DNA of 17,113 bases from JBGSWC01 sp041752635 (GCA_041752635.1 JBGSWC010000289.1:1-17113); one strand, 5' to 3'. Numbered from the stretch's first letter, positions 1 to 7,015 are shown. Translations and numbers: made by a program. Notes: a model not told the origin generated them from the sequence alone.

Positions 1-366
1 GAGCAAGGCCGCGATGTATTCGCGGTGCCAGGGCCGATCGACCAACGGACCTCGCGCGGCTGCCACCGATTGATTCAAGACGGCGCCAAACTCGTGACCT
101 GTGTCGACGACATACTCGACGAACTTTCGTCCCTCATCAAACCAATCGATACAGCCGAGGGAACCGAACTCCGCCACGTGGCCGAAATCAAGCTCAACGA
201 CATCGAACGCCAAGTGCTCGACGCAATCGAGACATCGGCCACCCAGATCGACGACATCGTCGAGAACACGGGATTGCCGGTGCACCAAGTGCTGGCGACG
301 ATCAGCGTTCTGGAAATGCGGCGGTTGGTGCGACGGGTGAGTGGGACTCAAGTGATGCGGGTTTGA
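1..366 (+). CDS. dprA: DNA-processing protein DprA (Smf), C-terminal part
   Basis: The gene enters from the left edge in frame 1, so the start and most of the Rossmann-like domain lie outside the window. The visible part begins with EQGRDVFAVPGPIDQRTSRG, followed by GCHRLIQDGAKLV, which matches the end of the DprA Rossmann fold (the 'VPGpi..pxsxGxnxLIxxGA' signature). About 50 residues from LNDIERQVLDAIE onward resemble the C-terminal winged-helix domain seen in many DprA proteins. DprA binds single-stranded DNA and loads RecA during natural transformation. The stop is TGA at 364-366. The product is recognised with high confidence from the signature. The winged-helix assignment rests on position and helical pattern only. 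Confidence 0.93.
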   Translation, partial: EQGRDVFAVPGPIDQRTSRGCHRLIQDGAKLVTCVDDILDELSSLIKPIDTAEGTELRHVAEIKLNDIERQVLDAIETSATQIDDIVENTGLPVHQVLATISVLEMRRLVRRVSGTQVMRV

Positions 367-387
367 GAATACTATGAACTCGACCAA

Positions 388-819
388 CTATCCAAGAACG
401 ATGCATTCTAACTTGTCATATTGAGTCATTGCTTTGTCGAGCGTTGCGATCGCAATGTCGCTTGCGATTGCGAACGAGGCCAAGTACGCATCCATCCATA
501 CATGAGTCGAATAGTCATCGCGATTTGTCAGTCGACGCCAATGTGCATCAATGCCGGGAGGCTCAGCGATCCATCCAACCTTCGAATCATTCAACAGCAA
601 TTCGTAATTTGTCCAAGCTTCGTTCAATGTGAGCGTATCATCCTTGAACGCAGCTCGATTAGTTGAGAGACGCAAGAATGCCTGTTGTGTTGTGCGGCAG
701 AATACGCAGAGTTCGTCGTCAAGTGACTGAAACCACGGAGCAACCAGCAAATGGTGCTCATGCCGCTGGAATGCGAGTGCAAGCCAAACATTAACGTCAA
801 GAAGATAAATCTTCGTCAT
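388..819 (-). CDS. vapC: PIN-domain ribonuclease toxin, VapC family
   Basis: This 143-residue protein has a PIN-domain layout. LLDVNVWLALAF at the N-terminus holds acidic residue D8, WMDAYLASFA holds D110, and IATLDKAM holds D128. These are the expected metal-binding aspartates of a VapC-type RNase that cleaves RNA, often tRNA or rRNA loops. The central CRTTQQAFLRLSTN motif is typical of the PIN subfamily first described in Mycobacterium; the acidic residue many VapCs have there is a Thr/Gln, as in other members of that subfamily. The start overlaps the 3' end of the upstream antitoxin gene by 23 bases, as is usual for toxin-antitoxin operons. The RNA target cannot be told from the sequence. 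Confidence 0.88.
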   Translation of the reverse strand: MTKIYLLDVNVWLALAFQRHEHHLLVAPWFQSLDDELCVFCRTTQQAFLRLSTNRAAFKDDTLTLNEAWTNYELLLNDSKVGWIAEPPGIDAHWRRLTNRDDYSTHVWMDAYLASFAIASDIAIATLDKAMTQYDKLECIVLG

Positions 820-1027
820 CGAGTAATTCGCTTATTCTTGCGTTCGTAAGCTTAAGTGTCCCTGGGGACTTTGAAGGCACAAGCGGAAGCTTTACTCGAC
901 CGGCATTTGCATTGGTGATAAACGTCGTCTGCGGAACCGCAATTACACGAACTTCCGTCCCCTCGGGCAACGAGTGGCCCGAATTGAATACGACAACGCC
1001 GTGATGGACGTGACCTGTTAGTTCCAT
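797..1027 (-). CDS. Antitoxin of the VapC-type pair
   Basis: This 76-residue protein lies directly upstream of the PIN toxin and overlaps it by 23 bases. Its N-terminus, MELTGHVHHGVVVFNSG followed by LPEGTEVRV, has the short beta-rich pattern of AbrB/AF2212-like antitoxins. The C-terminal half contains GTLKLTNARISELLDDEDL, a helical acidic tail of the kind that binds and blocks the toxin. Such antitoxins also usually repress their own operon through the N-terminal domain. No strong Shine-Dalgarno site precedes the ATG. The antitoxin role is inferred mainly from the gene pairing and domain pattern. Confidence 0.8.
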   Translation of the reverse strand: MELTGHVHHGVVVFNSGHSLPEGTEVRVIAVPQTTFITNANAGRVKLPLVPSKSPGTLKLTNARISELLDDEDLSS

Positions 1028-1097
1028 GCTTTAAGTTTGACACGCAAAGTCGCAAGATGCAAGCGAATCGAATGTCGCTAAACCGCTGAGAAAAAAC

Positions 1098-1559
1098 TCA
1101 CTCCAACTCAAACACCGCCTCAATCTCCACCGCCATCCCCGCCGGCAATGACGGCGCACCTACCGCGCTGCGGGCCGAAATGCCCACGTCGGGTCCGAAT
1201 ACGTCGGCCATGAGTTGGCTGAAGCCATTGATGACCGCCGGGTGGTCGGTGAAATCAGGCGTGCAGCGGACAAGGCCGAACGTCTTGACGAGCCGGTTCA
1301 CGCGGTCGAGCGTGCCAAGTTCGCTCAGGAGCGTCGCCAGCATCGCCAAGCCGGCCTGTTTGGCTGCCGCGTGCCCCTCTTCGAGCGTCAGGTCGTCGCC
1401 AATGCAGCCGGTAATCAATGTTTTATCAGGCTTCAGCGGGCCGTGTCCCGAAGTCCAAAGCTGATTGCCGACATAGACGACTGGCTTGTATAAGCCGATT
1501 GGTTTGGGCGACGGGGGCAACTGCAGTTTAAGTGCCTCGAATCGTTCTTGATGGCTCAT
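1098..1559 (-). CDS. RidA/YjgF/UK114 family protein (chorismate-mutase-like subgroup)
   Basis: This 153-residue protein shows the RidA fold signatures. GLYKPVVYVGNQLWTSGHG is the N-terminal strand region, and ISARSAVGAPSLPAGMAVEI near the C-terminus includes the conserved arginine (R130) that in RidA binds the carboxylate of imine/enamine substrates. RidA proteins hydrolyse reactive 2-aminoacrylate-type intermediates. The extra N-terminal helix and total length of about 150 residues fit the subgroup labelled 'endoribonuclease L-PSP/chorismate mutase-like', whose activity is less well known. The ATG overlaps the stop of the upstream hisI gene in an ATGA arrangement, so translation is probably coupled. 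A direct role in histidine synthesis is not shown. Confidence 0.88.
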   Translation of the reverse strand: MSHQERFEALKLQLPPSPKPIGLYKPVVYVGNQLWTSGHGPLKPDKTLITGCIGDDLTLEEGHAAAKQAGLAMLATLLSELGTLDRVNRLVKTFGLVRCTPDFTDHPAVINGFSQLMADVFGPDVGISARSAVGAPSLPAGMAVEIEAVFELE

Positions 1560-1978
1560 CCGTTTGCTCCGCTGTTTGGGTCGGTGTAAACCTGCTGGGG
1601 ATCAAAAATCTGGTCGGCGACAATTTCGCCGGTTGTGGCGTCGCGGTAGAAGCAAGTCGAGTAGCCGGTGTGGCAAGCCGCGCCACCGACTTGTTCGACG
1701 ACCAGCAGCACCGCGTCACGATCGCAATCGATACGCACCTGCTTGACGTGTTGCACGTGGCCACTCGTTTCGCCCTTCTTCCACAATCGCCCGCGACTAC
1801 GACTGAAATAAACGGCCACTCCACTGGCGAGGGTTTCGTCGTAAGCCTCGGCATTCATGTAGGCCATCATCAACACATCGCCACTCGCGGCGTCTTGCAC
1901 CACGACCGGCACGAGACCATCGCCCTTCGCAAAGTCGGGTCGCAGCGAATGCGTGTTATCGGGTGTGTTGTTTGCCAT
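1556..1978 (-). CDS. hisI: Phosphoribosyl-AMP cyclohydrolase HisI
   Basis: This 140-residue protein catalyses the third step of histidine synthesis, opening the purine ring of phosphoribosyl-AMP. It carries SGHVQHVKQVRIDCDRDA, with the Asp/Cys cluster D84-C85-D86 and D88 for metal binding, and GGAACHTGYSTCFYR, with zinc ligands C102 and C109. These are the hallmark motifs of HisI. There is no HisE (phosphoribosyl-ATP pyrophosphohydrolase) extension, so it is the monofunctional form. The ATG at 1978 is preferred over an in-frame ATG at 2005 because the family normally begins 15-25 residues before the conserved LRPDFAKGDGLVP segment. It is the first gene of a two-gene unit with the RidA-family gene. 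Confidence 0.95.
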   Translation of the reverse strand: MANNTPDNTHSLRPDFAKGDGLVPVVVQDAASGDVLMMAYMNAEAYDETLASGVAVYFSRSRGRLWKKGETSGHVQHVKQVRIDCDRDAVLLVVEQVGGAACHTGYSTCFYRDATTGEIVADQIFDPQQVYTDPNSGANG

Positions 1979-2597
1979 AGCGAGAGAATAACGGCCTTGC
2001 CACAACGATCGCTAGCCCGAGCCGCATCGTGTGAGCATCGCGATTCTGAGTCAGGTCGAGCATTCAGTCGTCAGCCAAGTCCTTCGGTAACCGATTTTGA
2101 CCGTTTTGTCCACGAAACAGCCAACACGATTGGAGGGGACAAAACCCCGGATTTTGTTTCACGCCCAACTTGCAAAAACCACTTGTTTTTCGGTCGATTT
2201 CGCACATCGCCAGTGAATTTCGTACCTGGGTTTTGACTGACCAGTTGGTGACGTTTTGGACAAAACCCATTTTTGAGAGTCGAGAGTCGAGTGGGGAGCG
2301 TCTAGAGGAAAGGGCTGAGGCGTCGGGTGCCACCCTCTGGCTTGTATAGCAGTGTTTGTCGAACAGAGTTTCATGCCCCCTTTCTACCACACCGCGCGGC
2401 CAATTTCGACAACGATTTTTGGCCACCACGGTGGCCGCATCATGTTGCGCTTGCACCCAAATTGGCGATATTTTACTTTGCCAATCGAACTTCGATAATT
2501 CGCGAAAAAGAAGCTTGCCTTTTGTTGGGGATCGGGTAGAACGGTGGCATCGCCTCGCGATCAAGGCCTTCTATTCTTTTCTTTTCGCGAAAATGCC
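1979..2597. other. Long non-coding stretch with short inverted repeats
   Basis: No convincing gene is seen here. The 9-mer GGACAAAAC occurs at 2137-2145 and 2258-2266, and its reverse complement at 2103-2111. GGGTTTTG (2228-2235) and CAAAACCC (2261-2268) form a perfect 8-base inverted repeat with ACCAGTTGGT inside the loop. Around 2319-2370 the text reads like a degenerate intergenic repeat (GGTGCCACC, CTGGCTTGT, AGCAGTG). ATTGGC and GCCAAT flank 2461-2485. The promoter for the transglutaminase-like gene should lie in the right-hand part, but no clear -35/-10 pair stands out. Confidence 0.6.
2228..2268. repeat. Inverted repeat, 8-base arms
   Basis: GGGTTTTG at 2228-2235 is the exact reverse complement of CAAAACCC at 2261-2268. 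Between them lies ACCAGTTGGT, itself a small palindrome. The right arm overlaps one of the GGACAAAAC copies. It could form a hairpin in DNA or RNA; no function is evident. Confidence 0.5.
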
Positions 2598-3875
2598 ATG
2601 TCGGGCAAACCACGACAACGCCGTAAGGCTAAATCGGACAAGGGTACGCCGGTTATCGAAGTTGCTTCGTCGCCGCGACGATGGGTGGTGCCATTCCTGA
2701 TTGGTTGCGTGTCGACAGGCATTTTCGGCACTCTGCTAGCGATGGAAGTCGCTAAGCATCCGCGGCCGCAGCCGCTCGCGATTCAGCCCGAGCGGAGTTC
2801 CGAGCCGAATCCGCCGACACTTCCCGCACTGCTCGCAATGAGTGACGAACAACTCGCGAGCGAAGACCTTGGGCTCATGAACCTTCGCTGTGCTGATGGC
2901 CTGCCGGGTGCCGAGCAACTCGACGTCACCCAATGCCTCACCACGCTCGACGAGTGGGCCAAACGGATCAAGTTTGAAACCGACCGGCACCTTTACCGGG
3001 TACGGGACCCGCAATACTCGAAGCTCTATAAAAACTCGGAAGCCTATTTTCGGGTGTCGATGATGGTGCAAGTTCTGCAGGAAGACTTGGGCGTTCACTA
3101 CAACAAACAACGCGTCGACGAAGTCGATTTCACGAAGTCCGAAGACCTCTTCATTCATGGTCTAGTCGGCAGCACCAACGGCGGCACCTGTGTTTCGCTG
3201 CCGGTCCTCTACACTGCAATGGGACGCAGGCTTGGCTATCCGATTAAGCTCGTTCTGACGCGAGGGCACGTCTTCTGCCGGTGGGACGGACCAAAAACAC
3301 GCTTCAATATCGAAGGCTCCGGGGAAGGGTTCGCATCGTTCGATGATGAATATTACACGACTTGGCCCCACAAGCTCAGCAAACAGCAGGTCGAAGCGGG
3401 GCAATTCCTCAAGTCACTCACACCGCGCGAGGAACTCGCCGTGTTTCTCTCTGCCCGTGGGCATTGCCTGGAAGATACCGGCAAGTTCGCTGAATGTCTG
3501 GTTGCTTATTCTCAAGCAAACGCACTGGTGCCAGAAAACCCGGTCTACCTGCATTTTCTGAGTTCGGCGATGGTGAGGCCCCACCTTGCCGAGCTAAGGG
3601 CCGAGAAAATTCGCAGAGAAAATCTCGCCTACGTGCAAAGGGCGAATGCCGCGTCGAATGCTCGGATGCAGCAGGCGTTTCAATTACCTAACTCGGGGAT
3701 GTTCCATCAAGCGGGATACCAGCCCTCAACTCAATGGGATAGTGATCCCATGACCAACTCCATCGATAATTGGCCCGCGAATCCGGCAGGCCGAGTGCCT
3801 TCAACCTACCGGCCGGGCATGCCTGCTCAGGCGGGGATACCTCCAACAACCACGCCGGGAATGCCCGGCTTTTAG
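2598..3875 (+). CDS. Membrane-anchored transglutaminase-like protein next to mini-Rhs genes
   Basis: This 425-residue protein has a basic N-terminus (SGKPRQRRKAK), one membrane segment at about residues 29-49, and a transglutaminase-like core at about 110-260. GGTCVSLPVLYTAMG places the likely nucleophile at C198 and TRGHVFCRWDG the histidine at H224; the third residue may be D230 or N237 in RFNIEGSG. A helical, TPR-like region follows (about 275-325), and then a Pro/Gly/Met-rich tail ending PTTTPGMPGF. This fold includes transglutaminases, cysteine proteases and SirB1-like proteins, so the reaction is unknown. ATG 2598 is chosen over an upstream in-frame ATG at 2544 because the residues between them do not resemble a signal or domain. 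The first mini-Rhs gene begins 19 bases after the stop, so the two are probably cotranscribed. Confidence 0.72.
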   Translation: MSGKPRQRRKAKSDKGTPVIEVASSPRRWVVPFLIGCVSTGIFGTLLAMEVAKHPRPQPLAIQPERSSEPNPPTLPALLAMSDEQLASEDLGLMNLRCADGLPGAEQLDVTQCLTTLDEWAKRIKFETDRHLYRVRDPQYSKLYKNSEAYFRVSMMVQVLQEDLGVHYNKQRVDEVDFTKSEDLFIHGLVGSTNGGTCVSLPVLYTAMGRRLGYPIKLVLTRGHVFCRWDGPKTRFNIEGSGEGFASFDDEYYTTWPHKLSKQQVEAGQFLKSLTPREELAVFLSARGHCLEDTGKFAECLVAYSQANALVPENPVYLHFLSSAMVRPHLAELRAEKIRRENLAYVQRANAASNARMQQAFQLPNSGMFHQAGYQPSTQWDSDPMTNSIDNWPANPAGRVPSTYRPGMPAQAGIPPTTTPGMPGF

Positions 3876-3894
3876 AACTTCGAAAGGGATTGCC

Positions 3895-4803
3895 ATGTTT
3901 CGATCATTTGCCGTTCTTGTTGCCGTTGGCTTTGCTGCTTTGATCGTCGCTGAGGAGGCCAATGCGTATTATCATCCGCAGATGGGGCGGTTTGTGAGTC
4001 GGGATCCGGGTAGTCGTCATAGCGAAGAGGAAACTGCGGCGTTCTTACCGGTCGGAAGCCAGCGTACAACAAACGAACTCCCGAATAGCGACGACTTAGG
4101 GCGACTTCCCGGATATTTTGACGGCACAAATCTGTACCGGTACTGTAGTAGCATGCCCGTTGGAGGCATTGACCCAAGTGGTTTGAAGTTGCTCGTCCCC
4201 AAGCCCGAAGAACGCAAGTACTTTCTTGACCTTGTGAACCAACTCTGTCCGCCAGCGGCTGGTGCGAAGCCAAACTTTACAATTGACGCGAATGGTTTTA
4301 TTAAGCCCGTCAATGGTTTTTGTGCAGCCGATAAGCCTCAACATGCATCGCAATTCATAAAGTTTAACACATCCTGTCGCTGCGTTTGTGATTCGATCAA
4401 GCTTGATCGAACGATCAGGTTCGAGAGGATTGATCGTCCTGGAGCGTTTACTACAGGCGGGCCAATTTATAGAGACGAGAATGGCTTCCCTACAAATGAT
4501 GCGTGGGGGATGGTTCAAGTGGGCTGCGAGGTTAAGGAAGGTGCGCCGGGATTTGGAGACCCGACTTTTCCACCAACGGTCAACCCTGATACGGGTCAGA
4601 TTAAAGTGGATTGGAGAGTATCTATGCCCGAATACATAAATATGGCGCATGAGCTATGCGGGCATGCTCTGCCAAAGTTAGACCATCCAGCGTTCAAGGA
4701 CGGCGCATACACCCTCGGTGATGCCGTAATCCAGATTGAGAATAACATACGACGCGAACACAATTGCGGGTGCCGAACCGGTAACTCTATGCAATTACCC
4801 TGA
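3895..4803 (+). CDS. Secreted mini-Rhs protein 1 with HELCGH metallopeptidase-like C-terminus
   Basis: This 302-residue protein starts with a signal peptide (residues 1-24, likely cut after EEANA). The mature protein would begin directly with YYHPQMGRFVSRDP, the first half of the Rhs-repeat-associated core. The second half, DGTNLYRYCSSMPVGGIDPSG, follows at about 76-96 after a 37-residue spacer. There are no YD repeats. Residues 100-302 are a unique domain with HELCGH at 252-257 and IENNIRREH near 281-289, an arrangement like that of HExxH toxin metallopeptidases, where a downstream Glu (E283) is the third zinc ligand. Eight of its cysteines lie in the C-terminal half before HELCGH or at the end. 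A clear Shine-Dalgarno, GAAAGGGA, precedes the ATG. It is probably an exported effector-like protein; the target is unknown. Confidence 0.72.
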   Translation: MFRSFAVLVAVGFAALIVAEEANAYYHPQMGRFVSRDPGSRHSEEETAAFLPVGSQRTTNELPNSDDLGRLPGYFDGTNLYRYCSSMPVGGIDPSGLKLLVPKPEERKYFLDLVNQLCPPAAGAKPNFTIDANGFIKPVNGFCAADKPQHASQFIKFNTSCRCVCDSIKLDRTIRFERIDRPGAFTTGGPIYRDENGFPTNDAWGMVQVGCEVKEGAPGFGDPTFPPTVNPDTGQIKVDWRVSMPEYINMAHELCGHALPKLDHPAFKDGAYTLGDAVIQIENNIRREHNCGCRTGNSMQLP

Positions 4804-4897
4804 GATGTTCTCCCCAACCGGGTCGTAGTCTACGCCAGTTAATAAAATCGGGACCGATGAAGAACAGACTATGGTACTTAATGGATAGAGGCTTCAA

Positions 4898-5428
4898 GTG
4901 AGCAATCACTACGCATTGGTTCCGACCCGTAAGAGAAACATGTTCCTCGGTTCGGGAATCGCTGTTTTGGCAGCAGTCGTGTTGATGCAAGGCTGTAAAC
5001 ATTCAAGTGTTAATGAAGCAACTTTCAAGCCTGACAACAGGATTTCTTTAAGTGATAACGTGCAAGATTCTCGACTCCCAATACATCTCGCAATTTCAAA
5101 ATTAATCGAGAACGAGTTGTATGTCGAAGCAACTGAACTCTTACAGACGTCGTCTGTTGAGTGCGAGGTTTACTTGGCGCTTCAAAGGAACGATAGTCGC
5201 TGGCTCGCAGTGCAAGAAATTGTACTTCAACTGCCGGGCGTTGAAAAAACCGGACAGTTGGACGAATCGCAAGTTTATGTTATCCCTGGCACGTCCGACC
5301 ACCTAGCAAACGACGCTCAGGTCGGTTGGCATGAACAGGCTCGCGATTACGCCACCCGATATAACGTGGTGCTTTCACAGTTCCAATTAACGAAATCGGT
5401 GACAGCCATCCAGCCCAATCTCGATTAA
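4898..5428 (+). CDS. Small membrane or lipoprotein between the two mini-Rhs genes
   Basis: I do not recognise this 176-residue protein. It begins at GTG with AGAGG six bases upstream. A basic stretch (TRKRN) precedes a hydrophobic segment at about 15-32 that ends VLMQGC, an imperfect lipobox with C33, so it may be a lipoprotein or a membrane-anchored protein. An in-frame ATG at 4940 would give a tighter signal sequence. Its position straight after mini-Rhs 1 is where an immunity gene would be expected, but that is only positional inference. The last codons (FQLTKS, QPN) resemble the transglutaminase tail (FQLPNS, QPS) in the same frame, and a relic of the rest of that tail follows the stop in another frame, so the true C-terminus may have been lost by frameshift. 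Confidence 0.55.
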   Translation: MSNHYALVPTRKRNMFLGSGIAVLAAVVLMQGCKHSSVNEATFKPDNRISLSDNVQDSRLPIHLAISKLIENELYVEATELLQTSSVECEVYLALQRNDSRWLAVQEIVLQLPGVEKTGQLDESQVYVIPGTSDHLANDAQVGWHEQARDYATRYNVVLSQFQLTKSVTAIQPNLD

Positions 5429-5537
5429 TAACTGGCCGACCGACCAAACAGTCCAACTGCCTTCAACATATCGCCCAGGAATCTCTACTCAGCCGGGGAT
5501 GCCTTCCACCACCACGCCGGGAATGCCCGGCTTCTAG
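5403..5537 (+). pseudogene. Relic of the transglutaminase-like gene's 3' end
   Basis: Read in the frame ending at TAG 5535-5537, this stretch encodes NWPTDQTVQLPSTYRP, GISTQPGMP and STTTPGMPGF. It aligns along its whole length with the end of the transglutaminase-like protein (NWPANPAGRVPSTYRP, GMPAQAGIP, PTTTPGMPGF). The frame is closed upstream by TGA at 5400-5402, so there is no intact gene. The 19 bases after the stop, leading into the second mini-Rhs ATG, differ from those after the first copy at one position. This is direct evidence of a duplication that carried the tail of the upstream gene with the mini-Rhs start. Confidence 0.85.
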
Positions 5538-5556
5538 AACTCCGAAAGGGATTGCC

Positions 5557-6348
5557 ATGCTTCGGTCGTTTGTCGTTCTTGTTGTCGTTGGGTTTTCTGC
5601 CTTGATCGCTGTTGAGGAGGCCAATGCGTATTACCATCCGCAGATGGGGCGATTTGTGAACCGCGATCCGGCCGGGCAACTTCGTTTCTCGAATCGCATC
5701 GGCTCCGCCCAATCCACTACTACTAGTACAAGAGGCGCGTTCATTACACACAACCCTGCAACTATCAATTCCAGTCAAGATAATGTCAGTTACGAAAAGA
5801 CAGAATTTGTTAGCTATCAAGAAGATCGAATGCAACGATTTTCAAACTTCAGTCAAGATACCGAAGTCGAGATTTCTCCGATAAGTCGTTTTCTCCCAAT
5901 GAAACCACACAGTTCACTTTCCCCGATGAGGGATTTCATCTATCTGCCTATGACACAGTACGATGATGGCATGAATTTATATCAGTACGTTGAGGGGTCT
6001 CCGGTTGCACGAGTTGACCCATCCGGGTTGAAATGGGCATCTTGCATGATTGCAGCAGCTTGCTTGGCTAGGCAGGAGGCCGCATGTGCGGCTGCTTGTA
6101 GATGGGATCCAATTTGGGACGATCGCCGAGACACTTGGAGAACATGTTTCCTCAAGTGCAGAAAGGCGAAACTGCAAGGGATCTTGAAAAATGTCAGTGA
6201 CGCGGGATGTTATGCTGCCGTTTACTCGTGCGGTGCTCGGGCGATCAACGAATGGGCGAAGAAGGCGGGTCCGAGTCAACTTCCGAAACCAGTGATGGAG
6301 CAAGGCCCGCAAGGTCCACTTGCGCCCTTGAAATGTGCAGTGAAATAG
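5557..6348 (+). CDS. Secreted mini-Rhs protein 2 with Cys-rich C-terminus
   Basis: This 263-residue paralogue of mini-Rhs 1 shares its ribosome binding site, signal peptide (1-24, ending EEANA) and YYHPQMGRFVNRDP core start. The second core half, DGMNLYQYVEGSPVARVDPSG, appears only at about 137-157, so some 97 residues rich in Ser, Thr and Asn split the core. The C-terminal domain (about 160-263) is unrelated to that of mini-Rhs 1 and holds nine cysteines (163, 169, 177, 181, 197, 201, 218, 225, 260). Four are paired three residues apart (177/181 and 197/201), a spacing that suits disulfide-linked helices after export. No enzyme motif is visible. The stop overlaps the next gene's start by 16 bases. 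Confidence 0.68.
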   Translation: MLRSFVVLVVVGFSALIAVEEANAYYHPQMGRFVNRDPAGQLRFSNRIGSAQSTTTSTRGAFITHNPATINSSQDNVSYEKTEFVSYQEDRMQRFSNFSQDTEVEISPISRFLPMKPHSSLSPMRDFIYLPMTQYDDGMNLYQYVEGSPVARVDPSGLKWASCMIAAACLARQEAACAAACRWDPIWDDRRDTWRTCFLKCRKAKLQGILKNVSDAGCYAAVYSCGARAINEWAKKAGPSQLPKPVMEQGPQGPLAPLKCAVK

Positions 6349-6989
6349 CAAAGCGAATTATTGCAAACCTGCCACTTGCAATCGCGCGGAATGTTGACGT
6401 TGAAACCGAGTTACTACCGCATTGTTTCGTCGGTGATCGTTTGCCGCGTGAAATCGAAAGTCAAGCGGCCAGCTTGCTGAATGAGTTCGTCGCGAAGCTT
6501 GAGACTGACTTAGGGCCACGACGGATTGACTTCGACAGCCTAGCGGTCAGGCAATCGAATGAGGGACCTGGTTTCTTAATAGTTGGGGCAGATGCGACCG
6601 TATTTGTCGGTCCAAATGCTACGAAATACGAACCGACTCTAGTCGCTAATTTAGCGCATGAATCTGTACACCTACTGGATGCCACTTCAGGTGGTGCAAG
6701 TTGGTTAGAGGAAGGACTTGCCGTACACTTTGAGCTAACAGCCGTAGCTCGACGTTACGGTCAAGAGGAAACTACGAACTTCGAACGCTGCTTACCAAGA
6801 AGCTATAATCAGGCACTTGAAGATTATCGTAAACTGATACACTTGGACTCAACTGCCGCGTTTCGGATTCGCCAAGAATTTGGGTCGCTCACAGGTCCAA
6901 CAGCTTCGCAATTAAGGACAGTTGTTCCTTCTCTTAGTCGTTGGCTCGCATTCAGACTCGTTCGCAAAGTACGGATGCGGCCCGCCTAG
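6333..6989 (+). CDS. Putative gluzincin-type zinc metallopeptidase overlapping mini-Rhs 2
   Basis: This 218-residue protein carries HESVH at 109-113 within NLAHESVHLLDA, and WLEEGLAVHFE at 124-134. That is the HExxH plus downstream Glu layout of peptidase-MA-like gluzincins. No signal peptide or membrane segment is seen, so it is predicted to be cytoplasmic. The ATG at 6333 lies inside the last codons of mini-Rhs 2 (16-base overlap). An in-frame ATG at 6207 would add 42 residues read through the mini-Rhs coding sequence and is not favoured. The position is typical of an immunity gene, but the motif suggests an enzyme. It may be a processing protease, a second effector, or an inactive relative serving as immunity protein. 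Confidence 0.62.
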   Translation: MCSEIAKRIIANLPLAIARNVDVETELLPHCFVGDRLPREIESQAASLLNEFVAKLETDLGPRRIDFDSLAVRQSNEGPGFLIVGADATVFVGPNATKYEPTLVANLAHESVHLLDATSGGASWLEEGLAVHFELTAVARRYGQEETTNFERCLPRSYNQALEDYRKLIHLDSTAAFRIRQEFGSLTGPTASQLRTVVPSLSRWLAFRLVRKVRMRPA

Positions 6990-7015
6990 CACCAAATTTC
7001 GAACGCGCGAGAATC

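Noticed and set aside
2064..2564. Open frame of 166 codons on the minus strand upstream of hisI
   Set aside because: No family resemblance, composition unlike nearby proteins, and it spans the inverted-repeat region; the frame is most likely open by chance.
4881..4901. Six-codon leader frame (MDRGFK) whose stop overlaps the GTG of the next gene
   Set aside because: Too short to separate from chance, and its own ATG lacks a ribosome binding site.
3895..6348. The two mini-Rhs genes as fragments of one broken full-length Rhs gene
   Set aside because: Each has its own ribosome binding site, signal peptide, complete two-part core and C-terminal domain, and the regions between hold other coding sequence, so independent genes explain the data better.
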